A stretch of 64,000 bases of DNA, taken from assembly GCA_964034945.1 (NCBI GenBank), contig OZ035962.1, positions 84,899,942 to 84,963,941 of the forward strand, read 5' to 3'. The translations under genes and the position numbers were made by a program. Positions 39,852-53,802 of the stretch are shown piece after piece (the stretch's first letter is position 1; each line of letters starts with the position of its first letter). Below the pieces are notes generated by a model. That model saw nothing but the letters and a program-made list of their open reading frames with translations. It searched no databases and was not told the DNA's origin. The stretch is from Chrysopilus asiliformis (taxonomy: Eukaryota; Arthropoda; Insecta; Diptera; Rhagionidae).

Positions 39852-42367
39852 AATCATCAACCCAGTTTTTTTTGCCTCTGAAGTTCTTAAAGGGTAATCC
39901 ATAGAATTGCCCTATTGAGCTCATGAGCTCAAGTGCGCATTAATCCGCTTAACTTCACTCGACTTTCAAACTAACAACAGTTGAAAAACAATAGTCAACT
40001 TCCACACATCATAAATTATCCAATCGCATTCCGACATCAATTAATGCGATTATGCTAACGTTTTCAATGTATCTCAGTTTAGATTTTGCTCCCCTTGTTG
40101 TCAGTGACCTAAGGTCGAATTTGTTCTCATAGTTTGCATGCCTGAGAGTTTGCCGCGTCCCCAAAAAATAAAAATAAAAACTCGCACAGAACCTGCACCA
40201 GTTTCCCAGTGAATTCTTTTATAATTCAGTACGCGATGACACAGAAAAATCCAATGTTCGTGTGTTTAGTTTAATTAAATTTAATTGTGAAAATTGTCAA
40301 ATGGAAACAAGAACTCCCCCATAAGCATATCGAAGATCGCAAATGTATGAAGATTGAATCAATGGAGGTGAATTCAATTGCCTGGATTAGGATTACCTGC
40401 AATATATCACGGGTGGAAATTTTTATGTGGGGTGCAGTAAAATTTTACTATGAAGAAAATAATCACGTGAGATATGAAATAAAATCTCTTGAGTGTTGTT
40501 TTCTAAAAGGTGCTTTCATAGATGCAAAACACAAACGGAGATAGCAATCTCTGTGTCCCATTAGACTCATTCCAGACGTTCCCAGGCTCTCATATGTGAA
40601 ATATAATAATATCTAAATCGGCCGTCGGTAGGTGATTATCTAGAAAGGAAGATATCTTAAGGGGTAGAAGCAGTTACCATTGGAACACTAGAAGAAGATC
40701 CACTCCGATTAGGCAAACGACAACTTTATGCGGTCACACATTTACCTATTCGTTAATTAGAAGGGATTCGGTGACATGACATAATTCACACCTTGCACCT
40801 TGATTACCTGATCTTGCAAGTCAGGCCTGCAGCAATTAACCGCGTGGCTTTAATAATCACTTGACATAAGTTTCGGAAGAAACTAAGATTCAGTATAGAT
40901 AAGAGTAGTGGTAGTCGTCATTGAGGATGACGATGATGGTGTCATCTTACCTGATTCTTCGTTTCGTTCGATAAAATCTTGGATCGCCGTAAGCTTCCAA
41001 CATCTAAGACTTGGAAGCACGCCAATTGAATGGGAAGTTGCGATAAAAACACGATTAACTGCAGCATATGAGACGTGGTGAAATTAATGACAGCATAATC
41101 GGCAAGGAATGTGGTTTTTGGCCGCAATGACATCCAATCGCATAACTTCTGGGTATTCGTATATATTCATCGTAACTAATAGCAAGTTTAGTAACTGCTA
41201 ATCGACATTACGTTCAAGGCAGTACTCGTATATAGTAAATCAGGTAAATTTTCGTAGAAGAATCTTTACGTATCACAATTGCGCGGTAACGTATGGAATT
41301 TTATTTTGTCGGTTGAATTCTGTGAATTCACCGCATGGTTAAGTAATAAAAACGCCGTTGGTGTAGAAAAACCACCACCTAACGTGTAGTAATGATGACG
41401 ATAACCTACTATACACCCATACAGGTATTCATTCACCAACGGAAGGTGATTCGTGATTTTTCGGAGAGATCTTCCCAGGAATTTGCGAAATCCAAATGAA
41501 ATTGAAATCCAAAGCAAAAGTGACAATTGAATGGATCGTGCAGAAAAACAACATCAGATGGAGTTGATTGTTTTTTCATTATTTTGGCTAAGTGCGCGCT
41601 GGGAAATACGGAAACGCAGCGATAGACTTGCGTAAGTCGCGCAGAAGTAACGCGTGGGTAAAGTAATTTTTTGCAAGGAGTTTTTTAGCTAATATTTCGT
41701 AATGGAAACCGTTTAGGTACTCATCAGACAATCAAATAGAAATTAGTGCTAAATAAACCTTGGACACAGATTGATCACCCTGAAATTATAAGATTTTACT
41801 TTAAATATGATGACTGAATTGCAGTACGTTTCCCAAGCAAATGAAGTAAACTACTGACTAAAGATTTCCCTTAGAACGAGTGAGTGGTCAAGGTAAATAT
41901 TCTTACAGAATGAGTGATAAATTTTTTAAGTAATCGACGGTCATGCTCTATAGGTGGATATAAAATTTGGAACTTAAACTTTAAAATACGACCTTGGCAT
42001 AGTTTTGTAAAAACTATTTGTTTGGTATAACAAAATTTTAAGAATCTACAGGTGGAATAATATTTTGATTTTTATTTCATGAAAAATTTCCAAAAAAAGA
42101 CACCTTTTGCGTTCGGTCGTACCTATCTGTAAGCATCTTCCCCAGTATCTTTTGAACCGCTCAACGAAGAATTTTGGAACATATTGCCTTCGATTGCTTC
42201 GAACGGCACCATTGTTTTTAACCAGACGAGAAAAAATCATGGAGTACTTTTCAATCCAAAAATTATATTAACGAAATTTTAATACCATTCTGGATTAGAA
42301 TTTAATACATGCGAATTATTGAAAATATTTCAAATTTTTTTGTTTTCATATTTTAATTATTTTTTAA
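39852..42367. other. Non-coding DNA, mostly unrecognised
   Basis: 40560-41640 is GC-richer and complex (candidate regulatory DNA or exons), containing the candidate exon 40951-41058. No frame is recognised as a known protein. Confidence 0.4.
40951..41058 (-). other. Candidate exon, open through 36 codons
   Basis: On the minus strand CATATGCTGCAG (acceptor-like) precedes 108 bases ending AATCAG/GTAAGATG (good donor). The first frame is open throughout (LIVFLSQLPIQLACF...) but is not recognised. The acceptor has a weak pyrimidine tract. It could be an upstream exon of Shank or chance. Confidence 0.2.
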
Positions 42368-42735
42368 CTTTCCTCTTCTATAAAGGGAAAGTATTGTATT
42401 CATGATGGAGACCGACTTGAGAACGGGGGCAGATAGAAAATTTCTGATTAGTACGAAATCGGTTTCAGACAAAATTATGAGGATGGTCCGTGCATTTGTC
42501 TGTCGGTCTGTCCGTTGTACGTATCTTAAATAACTCGAGAACGCGTTGATCTAGCGACTTGAAATTTTTTGTAAATAAGTTTTACGAAAATCGTAATTTT
42601 CTATCAAATATTGTTGCAATATACCTCCCATATAGATATTTTTTCAAGATATTTGAAAAAAAAATTAAGTTTTTTTTAAAATCTCTCTATAAAAACATTA
42701 TCAACATTTTTATGTAGATCACAACTGATATTTTT
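42368..42735 (-). repeat. R3 GTCY-type repeat
   Basis: Reverse copy: actttcctcttctataaagg, gatggagaccgacttgagaa, ctgattagtacgaaatcggt, catttgtctgtcggtctgtc, gatctagcgacttgaaattt, and ending in T-rich sequence near 42735. Confidence 0.75.
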
Positions 42736-42865
42736 TTTATGTACTGGACTCAAATACTTTTAATATTAATGTCTAAATTTTAATAAAAATGTTCGTTTCC
42801 TTTCTTACATTTTATCTTTATTAATTCACCGAAACAAAATGTTGCTTCATGCTTACCACTTGATT

Positions 42866-43668
42866 ATACCCGTATGGTGAAACCAAAGGGTATACTAACT
42901 TTGCCTTACCGTTTGTAGCGCCAAGATCCCGTCATCACACACAAAAATGAATTACACCAGTGTGTTTAGAATGATAAAAAAAATTGAACTTTGGATGTCC
43001 GTCCGTCTGTCCGTCTGTCTGTCCGTCTGTGGCGCGGATTGCGCCCGCACGGATTGAGCTAGAGACCTGAAATTTTGCGTGGATCCGTTTTTCGTAAAAT
43101 GCGAGGCTAAGTTCGTTAACACTAGATTGCCCAAGCAAATCATTTTGACTGCTTTTTAATTTCAATCAGAAAAACAATTATGTATATAATGACACAATTT
43201 GTTAGAATTTTGTGACTTTTTGTACAACATATAAATGCGTTTATTAATAATTGTAGTTACCTCCCCCCTCCTTCATTTCCGGTATATATATATGTGTTAT
43301 ACCTATATTGCCAAAAGCAGTCATTTCGACTGCTTGACTTCCTTGGGCAATCTAGTGTTAATGGGCGAAAATGGACCATTAGGGGGGGTACCCCCCATAC
43401 GAACGAAAATGTTTTTTGCGAATACCTCAAAAACGGTGCATCTTATCAAAAAAGTCCAAGAACAAAAGTTATTTAGGATATAATTCTACATAAAACTCCC
43501 ATACATCAAAATCCGATTGGAATAAATTTTAAAAAATCTTATTGGAAAGTTTGACTTCAAAGTGGAATTTTGGTACAACTGTTCGAATTTTGATACGAAT
43601 ATCACCATACGGGTTTTCAATAATTGCCAGATTGGCAATTATAGCTTTTGTTATGTTTTTCATTTCAT
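42866..43668 (-). repeat. R2 GTCY-type repeat interrupted by a MITE
   Basis: Reverse copy of 38293-38808: atacccgtatggtgaaacca at the left, acacaaaaatgaattacacc, a short GTCY array (about 42998-43032), cggattgagctagagacctg, cgtaaaatgcgaggctaagt, then, after the MITE, tgggcgaaaatggaccatta, ggggggtacccccc, and nearly to ttgttatgtttttcat. Confidence 0.8.
43116..43361. mobile_element. TTAA MITE (CACTAGATTGCC family), 246 bp
   Basis: TTAA at both ends (43116-43119, 43358-43361), ends CACTAGATTGCCCAA, subterminal GCAGTCATTTCGACTGC. The flanks gaggctaagttcg and tgggcgaaaatgg join to the uninterrupted R2 sequence at about 38405-38425 with a single TTAA, which proves the insertion and the duplicated tetranucleotide. 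Confidence 0.93.
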
Positions 43669-43789
43669 TTTCCAAACGGTTTTTTTTTATTTATTAAATT
43701 CCTTGATTTCGAGGCCCCAACGTCCAGATAGAGTCTACAACAGATGGATGGGAGCCTCAAGAACCAGACAGTTGCGTTCTTAGTAAACA
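43669..43789. other. Unassigned DNA between repeat copies
   Basis: Short stretch between the R2 and R1 reverse copies; nothing recognised. Confidence 0.4.
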
Positions 43790-44225
43790 GAAAGCATAAG
43801 TTCTTGAACGAGTAAAATCGGACCATTTCATATCTTCTCCCCCATACAAGCAGAATAGTTTTCTGCCATTTTCTCGAAAACGGTGAGTCGTATTGGAAAA
43901 TTTATGTGGGTGAAATGTATTTAGAATAGAATTTTATACAACTTATCTATACATCAAAATCCAGATGGGCCACTCCTTCCTCACCCCAATACAAATGGAA
44001 CAGTTTTTTCCTTTTTTCTCGAAAAGGGTACATCGTATCTAAAAAACTTTGAAGACGAAATGTGTTTAGAATATAATTTCACATAATCGTTGATTTCACA
44101 TAACCGTTGCATACAATAAAATCCAATCGGACCACTCCTTTCCCCCTCTCTACACAATTGTCTGTCTTCATATAGAGTATTTGACGATTACCCATTGGCA
44201 ATTGTGTTTTTTTCTTATGTTTCTT
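43790..44225 (-). repeat. R1 GTCY-type repeat, 5' part
   Basis: Reverse copy: tcttgaacgagtaaaatcgg, ttctcgaaaacggtgagtcg, atctatacatcaaaatccag, a second ccactccttt block, and the start block cgattacccattggcaattg then cttatgttt near 44220. The array and tail are absent. Confidence 0.75.
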
Positions 44226-47200
44226 ACCAAGTATAGCAAAAATAGATTTTTTTCTCGATTTTGGCGCTCCCCCGGAAATCCACCACTTCGTTTATGAATA
44301 TTATTTTATTGGGTTAATTTCCTGGCAATCATTAAACCGATGAGCCTACAAATTAAAGTATTAGGACAACAGTTTTATAATTTTTTCGTGTATCTAGATC
44401 ATGTGGTGGCATTTTTCGGATAAAAAAATACCAATTCAATCATTCTCTGATTCATTACGCCGAGTATTTAAGAAATATGTGATAAGAAAGTGTTACTGAA
44501 ATCTTCAGTTCATGAAGAACAATTAATTAAAACATATTGTCTTATAGGAATCAACAAATCCACGACCTATCAAATGTTGGACTACTAATCAAATATTTAG
44601 TTACAACGACAGCAATGAAACCTGCTGTTAAAGTTAAAAATCAATAAATTAACATCTGTCTGCCTTCCGGAACAATGGTTAGACACTTAAGTTCACATAA
44701 GTATGTTTCACCCTTAAATATAAAATAATTTCCAATTCCGTACATATTTCTATGTTCCTAGATATCCCCAATATTTTCCATTTGATTATCGCTGCATTGC
44801 TACATATGTTGGCAAGAAACACCACTTTTAGTACTCCATAACTCCAATCAAACGAAAACCGCATAAAAGACTTTCTTTCGGGTGAATGCATGCATGCATA
44901 TATAAATCAAAACCAATTATGTAATTTATGTTAGTTACTAGCGGCATGGCAGCTTCCTTGGTTTTGTTGTTAGCCACATTATCGCACATATTGTCATTAT
45001 TACTATTATTATTATTGGTAGGCGCTTTCTAAGCGACGAATGCAATGAATGACGATGATGATGACGCGACGACCTCGTTGTGCCTTCATATTAAAAACAT
45101 AATCTACAAACTCAATGTGACTAGGAAGGAATATTCCATAAGGAACTAACCTTAATCGTACCGTGATATGACGATTATGCTCGCAGCTGGACAATGAGAC
45201 ATTAAGTACATTTTATGTTAACTTATAATAAAGGAATTCTCGCTAACAACACTAATTCGTGTGATATGTGCGACTGGGAACGGTCTTAATGAGGTTTGAT
45301 TAACTTTAATTGATTATTCCGCCGATCCAATGAAAGGCGACATGGAAGTTTTATGATCCCGTAGGAAGAACCCGCAGTATGAATGCAGTGCGATGGACGT
45401 CGACCAATGTCATGATCATGAGCCAAGTATTTCACAGCGAGTTCTAGAAAATTTTCTACTTTTAGATCTTGTGGCATCAGCGATCTTGAAGCATATTATA
45501 GCCTCAACATTGCTATGCCGCGAAGATCGTGCCCGACGGAATCAATCCATTTGGCACATTGGCAGGCAGTATGTCAACGATCCGTTAGCACCATCTGTAT
45601 GTTCTTTGCATGCAATTTTCTTGCACTTACAATTAGTAGAAAATTTACTATAGGTATATTTTCTTGCACGTGAGAACGGTTTGTTAAACAAATTTCAAAT
45701 CTCTGCCAATTTAGGAATCACAGAAATTATGACCTCCCAGGTGCGAAAATACAATACAAAACAATAATGTTTTTTATGGTTAATCTAATGGAAAACTGTG
45801 AATCTAGGAAATATTGACTGCAGCTGAAACCAAAAACTTGTAATTGATTGAAAAATCAGAATAACCCTCGACAAAAAAATATCCTTGTAGTACTGGTGTA
45901 CGAATTTTCTTTACTTAAGGTGTCAATTTCAATTTCTTCTAGCCAGTAGTATTATTAAAATGTATTTCTATATTCACAATTTTTTTTTTCATATAATTTT
46001 CATCGCAAGTCAAGTGATTCAAAAGGTATGTGGTGAAGGGGAAGGGTGAATTCTTGTACACTAAACATTCTTCTAATAATTTTTAACCGAATGGTGATAA
46101 CAGGACCGAAATCGGATTAGTGCTTGAAAAGATAGCAGGGAAGGGGTTTCAAAATAAGCGGGGATGAGTAGTAGTTACGTACCCACTCCATACCGTCGGG
46201 TGGTAAAAGGGTTACTGTGTATCTCTAATCAGATCTATTTTTGTTGTATAATTGATTGAATCGCTAATATCTTCGACGCAGCGTCCTTAAATTTTTTTTG
46301 GAGGTTTCCACACCAGGAAATTTTAACTTTTCAACATCCAAGCGAATTTGCCTGGTAAGAAAATTACAAACAAGCACGGGTTCTGATTTGGAAGTCGCCA
46401 AAAGCGTCATTATTTGTTGCTGTTTTAACAACACTCTAATAGATTTTGATGAATTTCCCTACATTCAATAAAGAAAACCCAATTGCTTGAATGGACTAAG
46501 ATTCCATTTTAATTACATTTACCAGTAGTTAAGTTAGATTAGTTCTAAATGCATAACATTTACACTCTTGTCAATCTAATTGCATTCACCTAAAATCTAA
46601 CACGACTTCAATTAAACATCACTTAGATGGTATCCACACTGCATTCACCTATAAATTGCCAACAGGGATTTGATGTCAACTCCGCACTAAGCGACGACTG
46701 ACGAACGACGTCAATATTAATTGATTTTCTTGAAATTATCCTCTTGTGTCTTGTATATGTACCTTCTTATGCATCTAATATTCTCTTATGCTTCTGCTGG
46801 CACATGTGAAATTATTTTCATGTTTTTTTTTCAGATTGCAGAAATTTAAATGAATTCATGAATGTTTTGCAAATACAAGTATATGCCGGCAATTAGACAA
46901 ATTTCTATGTCAGGTTTGTTTATTTTTAATTAATTTACAATTTCTTGATAATTTTTATTTCATTTCATTTCATCACAATTTCCTTTTCTCAATTTGAATG
47001 TCATCAGCAACCCAGTTTCAAGTTTATTGCAATCACCAAGATTTTATTGCAATTTTCCCATACATCCAATTTTTCTCCTCACTATTATACCAATCAATAA
47101 AAATTCAATGGCGAATTACAGGAGAAATGAAATGTTGAAAGATATACATATGACTATAGTATTTTTGCTGATTGATAGTAAACTTTAGTTAAATATTGGT

Positions 47201-47698
47201 TCCATAAAATCATGTCTCTAATTAAAATAGTTCAACAATATCAAATTAGGACACAATAAAATCGCAAATGAATATATTTTAATAAATTACTAGATAACGA
47301 AAAGGGATAATCGAAAATAGAAAATAACAATCACCTCAAATATTCGATTTTGTGGACTTTATTAATGGGAATAGAATAAATAAATTGTAGCAAATTAAAA
47401 GCCACGATTAGGTACAAAACTAATTCTATTTACGTGCTGGAATTTACGATAAAACAATTTAAGTATTATTAATTTTATTTGTTCTAGTATTACCACGACA
47501 CGACATAAGCCTCATTTTATATTGCTGTGGTATTTTAGGAATTTTAAGAAAAATATTTTTATAAAGAGAACATTTTTATTAGTTGGCCTTTTAAATGGTG
47601 TTTTTGTGAATAATCAAATCTCTGCTTAAATTTCGTAGTCAATTTATCCTCGTTTAAAATTAAATATATGTACCTTTTTTGATGGAGTGCATTTATAC
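44226..47698. other. Non-coding DNA, no gene seen
   Basis: 44880-45640 is GC-richer with gatgatgatgacgcgacgac-type sequence and short frames on both strands (45286-45477 minus, 45393-45653 plus), none recognised. The rest is AT-rich. Confidence 0.4.
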
Positions 47699-48086
47699 GG
47701 TTTTAAGCCCAATTCAAACTAACGATTGCGATTACGATTGCGATTACGATTGGGATTACGATTACGATTGCGATTACGATTACGATTGCGATTACGATTA
47801 CGATTACGATTACGATTGCGATTACGATTGCGATTACGATTACGATTGCGATTACGATTGCGATTACGATTACGATTGCGATTACGATTGCGATTATGAT
47901 TGCGATTACGATTGCGATTACGATTGCGATTACGATTGCGATTACGATTGCGATTACGATTGAGGCTTCTCCACCAATGAGATCAAAGCTTTAAACGATA
48001 GAGACATGAAAGCTTTGATCTCATTGGTAGAGGAAGCTCAATCGTAATCGTAGTCGCAATCGTTAGTCGGAATTGGGCTTTAAACT
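47699..48086. mobile_element. Fold-back element with expanded hexamers
   Basis: Ends GGTTTTAAGCCCAATTC (47699) and GAATTGGGCTTTAAAC (to about 48085) are inverted. Next inward both arms read ACTAACGATTGCGA(C/T)TACGATT, then GAGCTTCC/GAGGCTTCTCC...ACCAATGAGATCAAAGCTTT around a short central loop (about 47962-48035). The left arm has a large hexamer array that the right arm lacks. Target duplication unclear; superfamily not assigned. Confidence 0.8.
47724..47961 (+). repeat. Hexamer array GATTGC/GATTAC, about 40 units
   Basis: About 40 hexamers alternate mainly between GATTGC and GATTAC with single GATTGG and GATTAT variants. The right arm of the fold-back element holds only about four equivalent hexamers. 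The CDYD-rich frame across it is a by-product. Confidence 0.93.
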
Positions 48087-48848
48087 GCGGTTGAAAGTCA
48101 GGTTAGTTCTGTTAAAACCATTGCACACCTAAGATGATTTGGTTCTAAAATTGTATAAATGTGAGAAATAGATAGACTCATCTGTGGAAAGGAGATAGGA
48201 CTATTGACAAGAAATCTTCGCGAAAACTCGGACACAGAAAAATATATTGTTTTTCCTTTGCTTACACAATTGAATCGAAAAGTTATACCGAAAATATTGT
48301 TCGAGCAGAGTGTCGCTAAATTTGAAAATTAAATGGAGCAAAATTCAAAAATTTAACTGTTTGTCATAGTAGCCATTTTTTTTGGAAGGGTGGCTGAAAG
48401 TCCCAAGCAAAAACTAACTTAATTTTTCGCGCTCTTGACATTCCATAAATAATGGAACCGAAAATTGTAAAAACACCAATAAAGACAAAATCGCCGCCGC
48501 AGCCGAAACGTTTTGAAATCCAAGCGCCATTTGAGGAAAATTATTGAAAAAATGGACCGCAGGCGAAAAAATATTATCTACAGCGGCCTCAAACCGAAAT
48601 TCGGGGTTTTTCTAGCGTTTGATAAATTATAACACCTTTTTGAAAAATATGGGACAAAAGTTTAGTTTCTGGTACGTCGGGACATTATGCCTAAATCCAG
48701 GACTATTCCGCCCATTCTAGGACGTATGGTCACCCTACTTAAGTGTGATAGGGCTTTTATGTTCACAATGAGGACTTAAAACCAGGCATACATTTGTAAG
48801 GTTAGACTCCAGTGTTTCTGCCTTATCAGTAACATTTTAGGGTCAAAC
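48087..48848. other. Non-coding DNA with GC-rich CGCAGGCG motifs
   Basis: tcgccgccgcagccgaaacg (48491) and ggaccgcaggcgaaaaaata (48554) stand out in AT-rich sequence and recur elsewhere in the window. No gene. Confidence 0.4.
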
Positions 48849-48932
48849 CTAAGAAAAGCTACAATTGCCAGAGGCCAATCGAGAGGGGGAAAGGAGTGAT
48901 CCGATTGGATTTTCATGTATGAAACGGTTTTT
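48849..48932 (+). repeat. R1 GTCY-type repeat, short 5' fragment
   Basis: taagaaaagctacaattgcc, gccaatcgagagggggaaag and ccgattggattttcatgtat in the R1 order, then a switch to tttcgcctgcggtgcataat. Confidence 0.75.
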
Positions 48933-51900
48933 TCGCCTGCGGTGCATAATCTAGTCAGATTTTATTTTTATCTTTTTTTTCTTGAAATTCGTCGGATGAC
49001 TGCATTTAGCGGTAGCTAAAAACAAAAAATGATTAAAAACCAACCAAAAATCCAATTTTTTTAAACAGAGCTCAGAAACAGAAAACATATAGCTAACAAG
49101 ACAGAGAGACCGATAAAATAAGGTGTACTGTTTCAACTTTCAGATCAAATCCCAAAATGTTGAACATTTCTATATTCTTTGAAAAGGAAAAATTGATCGG
49201 AATTGGAGAAAACCAATTTTCTTTTAATTTAGATTCAATTTAAAATTCTATTGACAAATAAACCGCCCCACAGCCACTTATCCCCCTTTCATGTAAACAA
49301 ACCCAGCTTGATATCAAAATTGCATTTGCCGGGTGCTGTTCATTCCATACACAACGCTGGATGGTTTATCGCCGGGTGCGCAGGTAAATTACATTTTTTT
49401 TATATTTTCTGGAATTGTTTGTCAGGAATAAAAATGCTTTTCGTTTCGGTTTGGTGGAATTTTCTCTGGGATGAAAATAGATTTTCCACATCTCATTTAT
49501 CTCCAGAAATCGTTACAAATTGCTCGCTTGGCGTAAGAAGCTTGAAACGTTGAATATTGAAGCTTTAATTTATGTTCTCAGTTGTTAAGGGCAATTAATA
49601 ATAATGGAAAAAGGGAAGAAATATAGAAACTCATCTGTAAGACGTTTAAGGTTTAGCACGAGTTGAATTATCATTACTATAACATAAGAATGGAAGATCC
49701 TACGATAGATGGAGGATTATTATTAGGAGGTTTTCGTGTAATGTTTATTCTGTTGAGAAATTAAATCCGATTCTGTGGAAAATACGCTATGCTCGGATAT
49801 AATGGAATTTGAAGCATTCGGAAAAACATTTCAAAATCTCTTTGTAGTTTGGCATGTGATTTGCTTTAAGGTTTGTTGATAAAACCGCTTTTATGACTGT
49901 TGATATTCAAAGATTATATAAATCGATTTACCCGTGTAAAGGGTTTAAAATTCCACCAGGATTTATTATTTTGTGTAAAATACTTTAATCGACTTTTGAG
50001 CTCACTTTTAGTTCGACTTCTGAAAATTACTTTTAATTTTAAGAAAAATCTAACCAATGTCAAAGCATGGCTGGGAAAATCAATTCCCCCAAACGAGAAG
50101 ATCCCCAATTAGCCCCGAAATTTATTTTATTAAATGAATTTCTCTAAATCACGGATGCCATAACTAATTATGTATTTACTTTGCACCTCGTCAATTTTAA
50201 AACGCCCTTGAACGATATTTTAATTCGCGCCTGGGAAGTCCAATTTAGCCAACTAGTGCCTATTTGTTGCCATTATTCACGCAATCCCATCCAAAAGTGA
50301 CTTCAGATTAAAAGCAATCAAAATCACCATCCATTGGCAATAGGGAGCCCGACAGTGCCACCATTTCAGAACCTCTCAAAACGTTTTTGAGCTTCAATAA
50401 TCCAACTTTCCCACCTCATTTCAGCCACCGATCACTCATTGTCCGTCTGAATGGCCACTTAAGAAATCATCAACGGTCTTTGGGTAATAAAAGGTTAAAG
50501 AGTGATTTTGTAGTTGTCGCCATTTGTGGGTTTCTTAGGCCGATGTTGATGAAAATCTTTAAAAAATCTTGTATGGATCTTTTAGCCGTTCAATGACAAC
50601 CGAAGACTACGTGCGAGACTAGACGGATTTTGTATACAAACGAACTTTAATAAAAACCAAAAGCTCTCCACATTATGGTAGGGATTAACTGACCAGTCCA
50701 TTCAGGGCACAAATCAGACTTCTGATCAAAACCTGCTTTAGTTTCGTTGAAATTTGAAAAGTAATCGGACAGCCCAACTATCAGTTGGTTTGTATACCTG
50801 GAAATTTGCACGTTATTCAACAGAGTTATTGAATATGTTTGGCGCTTCCGTCAATAGCAAATTCATTGGAATCAACGCGGGAAAATAAGAGCGTTGGGAG
50901 GGAGAGGGGGATATATTGAAGGAGACTAAGAAAATTATAACCAAAAAATTTCAAATTGACACCTTCATTTTATTCCGTTTTTTATTGATTTTTTTTCGCT
51001 ATATAATGAACTGAACTTTGGAAAATCGAACGAACGAAACGCTGCACAAAAAAACTAGATATTGCTAACAAAATATAACTAAGACAACAATATAAAAAAT
51101 CGGGTGAATAAATCAACAAATACGCGCCGCAGGCAACATTTTTTTAACATCAGGCGGCAAAATGATTTTAATCAATTTTTCGTGCTTTTTTATGTTTCAT
51201 AATAAAATACAACAGAAATTAGGAAAATTTGATAAAAAAAGAAGCACCGCAGCGGCGAATTTTTGCAATATATTAGCCCTAGGTGAAAATCGGTTAAAAA
51301 AAATGCGCCGCGGGTGAAAAACATAGAATATTCAGTAATTCCCGGCAGTACGTTTTCCACATTTGGTGATCGTGTTTAATGTTTAATAAATTATAAAACT
51401 AACAGCCCGATTCTGGCTACTGTCAGTGATCTCAAATTCGGTCACAAGAGCCTCAAATTCTAGTACTTTTGACCTGTAACATAAGTTCCAGAACCTTCTG
51501 TGGTTCTGTTAATTTAACAATCTGAGACAAATCTTTAGTTTCCGGGATGCCGCCGGTATAATGACTGAAAACGTAATTACGAAACTTAACCCACCTTACC
51601 TTCTGAAAAGTTAACAACTGAAAATTAGGAGATTTTCCAAGCAGCACTTATGTGAACTGTGGCGTTAGGGGTTGACCTTTATCGTCTAGGGTGACCCCAT
51701 TTTTTTGCGTAAAACTGGGACAGGGTTCAGGGAAGGGAGGGAGAGGGGTTACTGCTTTAGAAAAAATCAAAAAAATACTCAAAATCTGTAAAAACAGCTA
51801 ATTCCTGAAATGTTTTTCTGCTACTATCGCGATACCCTAAAACCATCTTAAATCATCATAACACTTGTTTTTGGCTAGTTTGCTAACTTTTGCGATAGAA

Positions 51901-53802
51901 GCAACAATATTTGACTTATAGCCCCTAAATTAGCAAAATAAATAATATTTAAATCCTAGAGGCCGATAAATTAAAATACTTTTGTATTTGTAAGGTTTCG
52001 CTATCAGCGGATTGCAACATGCTACCCACAAAATGCGAAAATTTCTAACATATTGTAGCCTACCGACAGGGAACTAGGAAACATAACAATTCAGTCGAGA
52101 GGGGGAAGGGAGAAGGTTCCTAAAAATAACGTCACCCAAAACATACCTTTTTTTTGTGAAAAAATTTAGATTATTTTTACGAAATTAAATAACAGACCAA
52201 ACCGTTCAAATTATTGATAAGCCGATTATTAAATCCGTGTTTTTGTTCCTATATAAGGCAACGAAACCTCTTTGGGTCATATTTGATAATAGTCGGATCT
52301 TAATACAAGATCAAAAAGAAGGTAGCCAGCAGCCATTTCGATCGCAACTCGCAGCAAATTTAATCTCCCATTTTAGGAATCTGGGCGCTAATAGTTGTTT
52401 CCTGAACTCCTTTTTCTAACACACTTCCAGGTAATTCCCGCCTAATAATATACGTCCATATGTCTCTTGCCATTGGGCGACCTGTCAATCATCGGCTCCG
52501 ACGATTGTCAAACATTCGCAAACATTTTCAAGCATGATTTTCCTGCCATTTTGGCTTAGGCCAATTAACAAAATCTCATGTTTGAATCGAAATTTGAAGA
52601 TATGTTTTATGATCAAATATGGCAACCCCTGAAGCACATTGTTTGATAGGTCATTAACATTACGATCAAAATCAAATCGAAAGCCTACACTATTTGAAAC
52701 CACTTCTTAGGTCAGTATCCTCAACAAAAGCGGCGACTTCTTGTATGGCTGGATGTGGATTTACCTCAGCCAATTTTTTTTTTCAATTTCAAGTTTGTTT
52801 GACTGCTATTGTTGCTACTATTCTGCAGTAAAAATCTTTTTGATAATTGAAAGTATAAAATCAAGTGATCTGTGCACAGCATCCCATCTGGACACACGCT
52901 TTGATGTTTTTTTTACACATGATTCCATTCCGTTGTGGATAGACGAGATCTGGACGAAAGATGCTTTTGAACCTAGCATATATAGAAGTTGTAATTACAG
53001 CTAACGAGCCACTTACGCTCAGGCAACTGTTGAACAATCGCCCAAATCAGATATCAGAGACAGATACTTGACTGGCATTTGTCTTCCCACAACAAAACTT
53101 CAACATTCGGATGTCATGAGATTTATCTGTTGAACATTTCAGCAGTTTTTTTTCCGCACGTAGCATAGCTTCAATATAGCAAAACAGACACCGGTGTCTG
53201 ATCATGGATCTTAACCGCTCCCTAAAAAATCTAAATTGAATCGGAATGATCGAACCCGGTTCACAATAGAATCCATTGGGAGTCTTATTATTCTTTTGGT
53301 TGGTTTTTATTTGTCGAATCTTACATAGTAGAAAAAAACGATTTGAAACCGCCAAATGCCCAAATTGCCCAGGAAAGGCCCATTGTTCCATAGCGGGAAA
53401 GGTTGGTAATCTAAAGAATTCGAATATCTGCCAAATTCGTTTATCTAGACGTGGCCATTGGCAGTGACAGATAGACCTGGGGCTGGTAGAGAAGTCATTT
53501 TTCAGGGACAACTTTAAGATAAGCCGAGATCATTTTTAATGTGGTCTTTTGACTCAAAAAATATATTATGTAATGTTACTTAACCAAATGTGATTTAACC
53601 GTAATGTATTTTACAGGGTCGGCGAAAAACGATGGAATTTTTATAATTTTTGCTGTTATTAGGGATCGGTTTACACCTTTTGTTTTTCTAAGCTTACGCG
53701 CGCACTAGACTGTTGACCATGCGACATGATGAAAATTATTTTTAGACAGATTAAAATAATGGAACGTTTATAAAGTACGTTACGTCAATTTTTATTTTTC
53801 GG

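Noticed and set aside
47679..47963. 94-codon frame rich in Cys-Asp-Tyr-Asp
   Set aside because: Translation of the hexamer array in the fold-back element.
53047..53511. 154-codon minus-strand frame
   Set aside because: No recognisable family, biased composition and no splice context; treated as chance.
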